Source of the DNA: Marinobacter sp. 2_MG-2023
GTDB taxonomy: Bacteria > Pseudomonadota > Gammaproteobacteria > Pseudomonadales > Oleiphilaceae
NCBI RefSeq assembly: GCF_030546935.1
Contig: NZ_JAUOPH010000004.1
Coordinates: 62,001-126,000, forward strand
DNA length: 64,000 nt
Reading direction: 5' to 3'
In this document: piece after piece, positions 59,096-64,000 of the stretch
Position numbering within the stretch: the first letter of the stretch is position 1
How the letters are laid out: each line of letters begins with the position of its first letter
Notes under the pieces: generated by a model
What the model was told of the DNA's origin: nothing
Database searches by the model: none
What the model saw: only the letters and a program-made list of their open reading frames with translations
Translations under genes and position numbers: made by a program

Positions 59096-59891
59096 TCGCA
59101 ACGCGTTGTTCGAAAAGCTCTGGCAGAACTACCGAGACGTCACGCCTTCTGCGGTAAAAATCCACAAGATTCTGGGTGCCGAAGAAGGGCATGGAATAAT
59201 CAACGATCATATCGCTCTGAGAACCTTCAACCTCGCCCCCGTTGGCCTGGAGTCTCTGGCAAAGCATTTCCTCTCTCTTGGCTATCGCGAGGGCGGCGAG
59301 TATCACTTTAAAGGCAAAAAACTCTATGCGCGCCACTATGAACACACAGATCCTGAGGCTCCGAGGGTATTCATTTCAGAGTTGTTGACGGAACAATGCT
59401 CCCCGGAACTTCAGGGCATAGTAAAAACTCTGGTCAAGAAGGTAGGAAAAGAACAGGTCGCGGCAGACGACTTTCTATACTCCGGCCGGCACTGGGATAT
59501 CGATTACGAGACCTACCGAAAGCTGCTGGATGAGAGCGAATATGCGGCCTGGCTAGCGGCTTGGGGCTACCGGGCGAATCATTTCACTGTGAGCGTTAAT
59601 CATCTGCAGAACTTTCAGACAGTTGCTGACATCAACCAGCTTCTGAAAGACAAGGGTTTTACGGTGAACGTTTCCGGCGGCGAAGTGAAAGGGTCTCCCG
59701 AGGACCTTCTTGAACAGTCATCCACCATGGCTGACCGAGTTCCTGTTCAGTTTAGCGATCGGGAAATGACGATTCCCAGTTGCTTCTATGAGTTTGCACT
59801 GCGCTATCCAAAGCCAGATGGCAGTCTATACAACGGGTTTGTCGCTGCCTCCGCGGATAAAATCTTCGAAAGCACCCACGCCGGTATGTAA
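59085..59891 (+). CDS. DUF1338 (HglS/YdcJ-like) metal-dependent oxygenase-fold protein
   Basis: A 268-residue DUF1338 protein. The larger HglS member (about 460 aa) converts 2-oxoadipate to 2-hydroxyglutarate in lysine catabolism using a His-His-Glu iron site. Equivalent residues appear here as His in NDHIALRTF, His in GYRANHFTVSVNH and Glu in PSCFYEFALRYPK. This copy is much shorter and lacks the extra HglS region, so the substrate may differ. The start lies inside astA (11-base overlap), so it is translationally coupled and probably belongs to amino-acid catabolism under Lrp control. Confidence 0.9.
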   Translation: MHTDRNALFEKLWQNYRDVTPSAVKIHKILGAEEGHGIINDHIALRTFNLAPVGLESLAKHFLSLGYREGGEYHFKGKKLYARHYEHTDPEAPRVFISELLTEQCSPELQGIVKTLVKKVGKEQVAADDFLYSGRHWDIDYETYRKLLDESEYAAWLAAWGYRANHFTVSVNHLQNFQTVADINQLLKDKGFTVNVSGGEVKGSPEDLLEQSSTMADRVPVQFSDREMTIPSCFYEFALRYPKPDGSLYNGFVAASADKIFESTHAGM

Positions 59892-60097
59892 CGGCCTGGG
59901 TGTGTCCTACCTGGTTAAACCGCTTACCCGCTGTTACAAAGAAATAACCTTTTTACAACGGCGCCACTGAGCGTCATTGTCTACTTTTTAGACACGAACA
60001 CCATTCCAATAAAGCCACCCGGGCAAACCCGGGATCGGCATAACAACAATAATAGGCTGGCAGGCCCCCAGATTCCTGCCACCACCGAGGAGAGCAT

Positions 60098-60766
60098 ATG
60101 TCTGCATCAGTCAATCATCTCGACGAGCGTACCCGGGATTCGGGCGAGCTTCTTGAGAGCATCATGCCGTCAGCAATAACCCTTGCAATGATGCTACGGC
60201 ACAAAAAAATGGCTGCATGGCTACGCTCCGAATTCGACGGTTATCAGGACCGCGATGCGGCGCCACCCTATCGCCTGGATTTGCCCGGACACATTGTCGC
60301 GAAATCCCCGCAATACGGATGGATACCCGCTCCCGTGGTGACCGAGCAGCAGAAGCTCGAGTTCGGACATATCGACCTTGTCGAGGGCACCAAATCTCTG
60401 GAAAAAATCTGCGTCAACAGCAAAAAAGGCGACGGCAACCGGCTATTACTGGACGAGGAGGACATGGCTGTTCTGCAGAAACAAATCAACCTCAGTGCAG
60501 AGCTCGCGATCAATCTCAGCCGCGACGTATACTCTCACCTGCTAAGAACAGTGAGGGGTGCGGTTTACCTCTGGACGCAGGCGCTGATGGAAAAAGGGCT
60601 TGCGGGAGAGCATAACCACTACAGCCCCGATGAGCGCGCACAAGTTGCGGAGCTGGATAACCCGGAACACTTCTGGCGCAAGGCCATGGATGAGTTAGAC
60701 AGCCTGCCTATTCCGGATGTGCGTTCAGCAGGTTTTTTCGAGCGGATGTTTGGGCGGGCAAGCTAA
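60098..60766 (+). CDS. AbiTii-like domain protein
   Basis: A 222-residue cytosolic protein. The N-terminal 90 residues follow the AbiTii pattern: a helix pair (LLESIMPSAITLAMMLRHKKM), the conserved W-RSEFDGYQD block and APPYRLDLPGHI, which corresponds to the LPxYR motif. The rest contains a long helical segment and ends in a GFFERMFGRAS tail. AbiTii domains are linked to abortive infection and other defence loci, though mechanism is unknown. There is no partner toxin, restriction or CRISPR gene alongside. Ribosome site GAGGAGAG. Defence is inference. Confidence 0.7.
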   Translation: MSASVNHLDERTRDSGELLESIMPSAITLAMMLRHKKMAAWLRSEFDGYQDRDAAPPYRLDLPGHIVAKSPQYGWIPAPVVTEQQKLEFGHIDLVEGTKSLEKICVNSKKGDGNRLLLDEEDMAVLQKQINLSAELAINLSRDVYSHLLRTVRGAVYLWTQALMEKGLAGEHNHYSPDERAQVAELDNPEHFWRKAMDELDSLPIPDVRSAGFFERMFGRAS

Positions 60767-60880
60767 GCTGAGCGTTTATATATACCCCAACGGGTACCCA
60801 GGCATCCCGGATCTGATCTAAACTGACTCCTTGTTTGTTCCCGAACGATCCCCTGTTGTTCAACATAACGAGGAGTAACG

Positions 60881-61366
60881 ATGAAACCTGTCGTCACACT
60901 TCTGCTGGCCAGCGTGCTTTTCGTTGCAGGCTGCCAGTCGTTGCCCGATCAACCGTCAGGCACAAAGAATGTGTCCGCAATCCCGGAAAGCACAAGTAGC
61001 GGCACAGTCTTTCTCAGCGCTCAACACTGTCTGAGCGAATATGTTCGTGATCTGGCGAAGGTTCATTACGGGCCCTGCCTCAAAATCATCAGTGTGGACG
61101 GAGAACCCCCACAAGTTTCGGGTGACGGTTTTATTGAGTTACCCGTTGCTACTTCTGCGACGATTGGCACCAGCTGTGTTTATCGTCATGCCGACGGCTC
61201 GCCTATCCCCGCCACGATGGAAACAACCGATTTCCGTATCACGCCGCAGACATTCAGAAAACCCGGCGAGCGCTGGTACCTGCATGCCCACAAGCAGGCA
61301 AGACAGATCATTGGCTGCGAGCCAACCCTGTCGCGCTCGAAAAGTCCAACCTACAAAACAGACTGA
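60881..61366 (+). CDS. Hypothetical lipoprotein
   Basis: A 161-residue protein with a lipoprotein signal (MKPVVTLLLASVLFVAGC, Cys18). Four or five Cys residues in the mature part (HCLSEYV, GPCLKII, TSCVYRH, IGCEPTL) could form two disulfides. I do not recognise the family. ACGAGGAG precedes the ATG. It lies 63 bases upstream of the ZIP transporter on the same strand. Confidence 0.82.
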   Translation: MKPVVTLLLASVLFVAGCQSLPDQPSGTKNVSAIPESTSSGTVFLSAQHCLSEYVRDLAKVHYGPCLKIISVDGEPPQVSGDGFIELPVATSATIGTSCVYRHADGSPIPATMETTDFRITPQTFRKPGERWYLHAHKQARQIIGCEPTLSRSKSPTYKTD

Positions 61367-61429
61367 CAGCATGAAACAGCTTCGGCAACGTTTACCCGGC
61401 ATAACACCGTCCATGAAAATCAGGTCTTT

Positions 61430-62215
61430 ATGACAACAGATATCAACATTGTATGGCTTGGCGCACTGGCGAGTCTGCTGGCAGGCCTTGCAACCGGTAT
61501 CGGTGCCTTGGCGGTTTTCTTCGTCAAAACCCTGTCTGACCGACTGCAAGACAGCATGCTTGCGGGTGCTGCGGGCGTGATGCTTGCAGCCTCTTTTTTC
61601 TCTTTGCTGCTTCCGGGGCTCGAGCACGGGGAGGCACTGCTGGGTTCAACATGGGCGGCAGCCCTGCTGGTGATATTCGGCATATTGTCCGGCGCAGGGG
61701 CTCTTTACTTCATCCATCAGAGACTGCCCCATGAACACTTCAACCTGGGACCGGAGGGACCGAATGCGGCCCACATACGCCGTATATGGTTGTTTATAAT
61801 TGCCATAACACTGCATAACTTCCCGGAAGGCATGGCGGTGGGCGTCGGTTTTGCCGGGGGAGACGTGCGCAACGGCTATGTACTGGCAATGGGCATAGGT
61901 ATCCAGAACATTCCCGAAGGCCTCGCCGTTGCTCTCTCATTGATGGCCATTCAATACTCGCGGGTAAAGGCATTCACCATAGCCCTGATGAGCGGCCTTG
62001 CCGAACCCATCGGCGGTGTATTCGGCGCTGCCATGGTGTGGCTGGCAGAGCCGATTATGCCCTGGACTCTGGGTTTTGCTGCAGGAGCCATGCTATTCAT
62101 TATCAGCAACGAGATCATTCCGGAAACCCACAGGAACAGCTATAAAACGCTGGCGACTTTCTCACTGCTGGTCGGTTTTGTCGTCATGATGTTCCTGGAC
62201 GCAACATTGGGGTAG
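61430..62215 (+). CDS. ZIP-family divalent metal transporter
   Basis: A 261-residue inner-membrane ZIP transporter with eight predicted helices. The two metal-site signatures HNFPEGMAVG (helix 4) and QNIPEGLAVAL (helix 5) are intact, as in ZupT-like carriers, although the second carries Gln in place of the more common Glu/His. It moves Zn2+, Fe2+ or Mn2+ into the cytosol. The large loop after helix 3 is His-poor. The gene has only a weak ribosome site (CAGG). Confidence 0.92.
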   Translation: MTTDINIVWLGALASLLAGLATGIGALAVFFVKTLSDRLQDSMLAGAAGVMLAASFFSLLLPGLEHGEALLGSTWAAALLVIFGILSGAGALYFIHQRLPHEHFNLGPEGPNAAHIRRIWLFIIAITLHNFPEGMAVGVGFAGGDVRNGYVLAMGIGIQNIPEGLAVALSLMAIQYSRVKAFTIALMSGLAEPIGGVFGAAMVWLAEPIMPWTLGFAAGAMLFIISNEIIPETHRNSYKTLATFSLLVGFVVMMFLDATLG

Positions 62216-62279
62216 CGTAACGGAAGACCGCTGTTAAATCAGGCCTCTATCTAAAACAGGCCTCTACGGAGATAACACC

Positions 62280-63953
62280 TTGCCCGATAAAAATAAAACG
62301 CCGGGTCAGTTTGAATTTGACTACATCATAGCCGGCGCCGGAACAGCCGGCTGCCTACTGGCCAATCGTCTGAGCGCCAACCCGGAGAACCGGGTACTGC
62401 TGATCGAGGCCGGAGGGCAGGACAATTACCACTGGATTCACATTCCGGTGGGTTACCTCTACTGCATCAACAATCCACGCACCGACTGGTGCTTTCGCAC
62501 CGAGCCGGCACCGGGGCTCAACAACCGATCGCTGATTTACCCGCGCGGCAAAACCCTGGGCGGCTGCTCCAGCATCAATGGGATGCTGTATATCCGCGGC
62601 CAGGAACGGGACTACAACCGATGGGCTGAAATAACCGGAGATGACGCCTGGACCTGGGAAAATTGCCTGCCGGACTTCATGCGACATGAGGACCATCACG
62701 GCCTGGACGCCGGTGACCCTGACGATAGCAAGCTAAACCACTTCCACGGCCATGGCGGTGAATGGCGGGTAGAGCGCCAGCGCCTAAAATGGCAAGTACT
62801 TGAAGATTTTGCTGAAGCAGCAGTTCAGGCGGGCGTTCCCCGCACCTATGATTTCAACCGGGGGGATAATGAAGGCGTTGATTATTTCGAGGTAAACCAG
62901 CGTGCCGGCTGGCGCTGGAATACGTCAAAAGCCTTTTTGCGAAGCGCTGCAAAAAGGCCGAATCTCACCGTGTGGCACTCCACTCAGGTAGTGAGCCTGG
63001 AGATGGGCATGGATGGCAAACAGCCAAGGTGCACCGGCGTGCGCGTGGCAGGCACTGGCTTTCAAGATGCAACCCTGGCGACGGCCAGCCGCGAAGTTAT
63101 TCTATCGGCCGGCTCGATCGGCTCCCCGCAACTTTTGCAGCTGTCTGGAATAGGGCCATCCGACCTGCTGCAGGCATTGAACATTCCGGTAGTTGCAGAC
63201 TTGCCGGGGGTCGGCGAAAACCTTCAGGATCACTTACAAATCCGCTCCGTCTACAAAGTGACGAACGCGCTTACCCTGAACACCATGGCCAACTCTCTTT
63301 GGGGCAAGGCCCGGATTGGTCTTGAGTATTTGCTTAAACGCTCTGGCCCGATGAGCATGGCTCCGTCACAACTGTGCGCATTTACCCGCAGCTCGGATGA
63401 ATACGACCACGCCAACATCCAGTACCACATCCAGCCCCTGAGCCTGGATGCCTTCGGCCAGCCCCTGCACAATTTCCCGGCCATTACCGCCAGCGTGTGC
63501 AACCTCAATCCCACTAGCCGGGGCACCGTGCGTATCCGCAGCCGCAATCCTCTGGAGGCCCCGGCCATCTCGCCAAACTACCTGAGCACCCCGGAGGACC
63601 TGAAAGTTGCGGCAGACTCATTGCGGGTAACACGCCGCATTGCGCAACAGCCAGCCTTTTCAAAGTACATGCCAGAGGAATACAAGCCCGGGGCACAGTA
63701 TCAGACCGACGAGGATCTCAGCCGCCTGGCCGGAGACATAGGCACCACTATTTTCCATCCCGTGGGAACAACCCGCATGGGGCAGCCCGATGATGCAATG
63801 GCCGTGGTGGACTCTCATCTGAGAGTAATAGGTGTAACCGGGTTGCGTGTGGTGGACGCTGGTGTGATGCCCGTGATTACCAGCGGCAACACCAATTCAC
63901 CCACATTGATGATTGCCGAGAAAGCAGCAGGCTGGATTCTGGCAGGCAATTAA
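62280..63953 (+). CDS. GMC-family FAD alcohol dehydrogenase (choline dehydrogenase/AlkJ-like)
   Basis: A 557-residue GMC flavoprotein. FAD-binding GAGTAGC near the N-terminus, the GMC signature GGCSSINGMLYIRGQ, the second signature GSIGSPQLLQLSGIGP and the C-terminal catalytic His in HPVGTTRMG with NTNSPTLMIAEKAA are present. AlkJ-type members oxidise aliphatic alcohols to aldehydes at the membrane. BetA-type members act on choline. Given alkB in the window, the aliphatic alcohol role is favoured but not certain. It starts with TTG at 62280, eight bases after CGGAG. Confidence 0.9.
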   Translation: MPDKNKTPGQFEFDYIIAGAGTAGCLLANRLSANPENRVLLIEAGGQDNYHWIHIPVGYLYCINNPRTDWCFRTEPAPGLNNRSLIYPRGKTLGGCSSINGMLYIRGQERDYNRWAEITGDDAWTWENCLPDFMRHEDHHGLDAGDPDDSKLNHFHGHGGEWRVERQRLKWQVLEDFAEAAVQAGVPRTYDFNRGDNEGVDYFEVNQRAGWRWNTSKAFLRSAAKRPNLTVWHSTQVVSLEMGMDGKQPRCTGVRVAGTGFQDATLATASREVILSAGSIGSPQLLQLSGIGPSDLLQALNIPVVADLPGVGENLQDHLQIRSVYKVTNALTLNTMANSLWGKARIGLEYLLKRSGPMSMAPSQLCAFTRSSDEYDHANIQYHIQPLSLDAFGQPLHNFPAITASVCNLNPTSRGTVRIRSRNPLEAPAISPNYLSTPEDLKVAADSLRVTRRIAQQPAFSKYMPEEYKPGAQYQTDEDLSRLAGDIGTTIFHPVGTTRMGQPDDAMAVVDSHLRVIGVTGLRVVDAGVMPVITSGNTNSPTLMIAEKAAGWILAGN

Positions 63954-64000
63954 GCTGTCTGGGCAGACAGCCTGACGATATCCTGGTACTCCCGAATCTG
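63950..64000 (-). CDS. Possible C-terminal end of a gene entering from the right
   Basis: On the minus strand the last 17 codons to the edge read QIREYQDIVRLSAQTA followed by TAA, whose bases overlap the GMC stop codon. It would be convergent with the GMC gene and sharing its end. The hairpin GCTGTCTG/CAGACAGC lies inside it. Too short to identify, and it may be chance. Confidence 0.35.
   Translation of the reverse strand, partial: QIREYQDIVRLSAQTA

Noticed and set aside
1..64000. CRISPR arrays, tRNA or rRNA genes, insertion sequences, integrases
   Set aside because: No regularly spaced repeats, no cloverleaf or rRNA sequence, and no transposase or integrase frames were recognised on either strand.

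Overview
The window looks like chromosomal DNA of a marine, hydrocarbon-degrading gammaproteobacterium, most likely Marinobacter or a close relative. This is inference from gene content: an integral-membrane alkane hydroxylase, two acyl-CoA synthetases, a fused MrpAB-type Na+/H+ antiporter operon, a PhoX phosphatase and a Na+-coupled amino-acid symporter. I see no rRNA, tRNA, CRISPR array, prophage or intact insertion sequence. Both strands are densely coded.

Region by region. 1-1.7 kb: an unrecognised partial gene and rlmJ. 2.0-8.7 kb: a Fur-boxed, probably iron-repressed set (imelysin lipoprotein, di-haem oxidoreductase, second imelysin, DUF1513 protein, then an MFS transporter). 8.7-13.9 kb: DUF4870 protein, a chemoreceptor with a C-terminal sensor module, Tat-exported PhoX with an upstream array of PhoB-like half-sites, and two small proteins. 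14-19.7 kb: alkB, a coupled crotonase/acyl-CoA dehydrogenase pair, a GlxA-type regulator and a 54-aa ORF. 20-25.9 kb: the six-gene Mrp operon. 26-29.4 kb: acyl-CoA ligase, SUI1/YciH, a DUF4136 lipoprotein and a YigZ-type protein. 29.4-32 kb: a Cpx-like two-component system divergent from a Spy/CpxP-like protein. 32-36 kb: FemAB-like acyltransferase, dodecin, a DosC-type oxygen-sensing diguanylate cyclase and an SDR. 36.3-41.8 kb: a calcium-motif protein, AzlCD, leucine dehydrogenase and an NSS symporter. 41.8-47.5 kb: an ion-transport cluster (P-type ATPase, Kef-type antiporter, Na+/Ca2+-type exchanger) preceded by two FNR/Anr-like boxes. 47.5-54.9 kb: sirtuin, SpeE-like protein, DUF1415, YbiT, parvulin, a DUF2059-like protein, a lysozyme-like protein and a LysR regulator. 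55-64 kb: small ORFs, a second acyl-CoA synthetase, an Lrp/AsnC regulator, AstA, a short DUF1338 oxygenase-like protein, an AbiTii-like protein, a lipoprotein, a ZIP transporter and a GMC oxidoreductase.

The most unusual signal is not a gene. Four intergenic elements (15.4, 18.3, 49.3 and 50.1 kb) share a conserved core of about 50-60 bp. Each core sits inside a long, nearly perfect inverted repeat of 25-29 bp per arm, and the arm sequence is private to each locus. Two of them flank the DUF1415 gene in opposite orientation, and one carries an extra nested insert.

Metabolically, alkB, the GMC dehydrogenase, the acyl-CoA synthetases, the acyl-CoA dehydrogenase and the crotonase could together take alkanes or fatty acids to beta-oxidation, although they are dispersed. 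LeuDH, the NSS symporter and AzlCD form a branched-chain amino-acid module. Lrp, AstA and DUF1338 form an amino-acid catabolism module.
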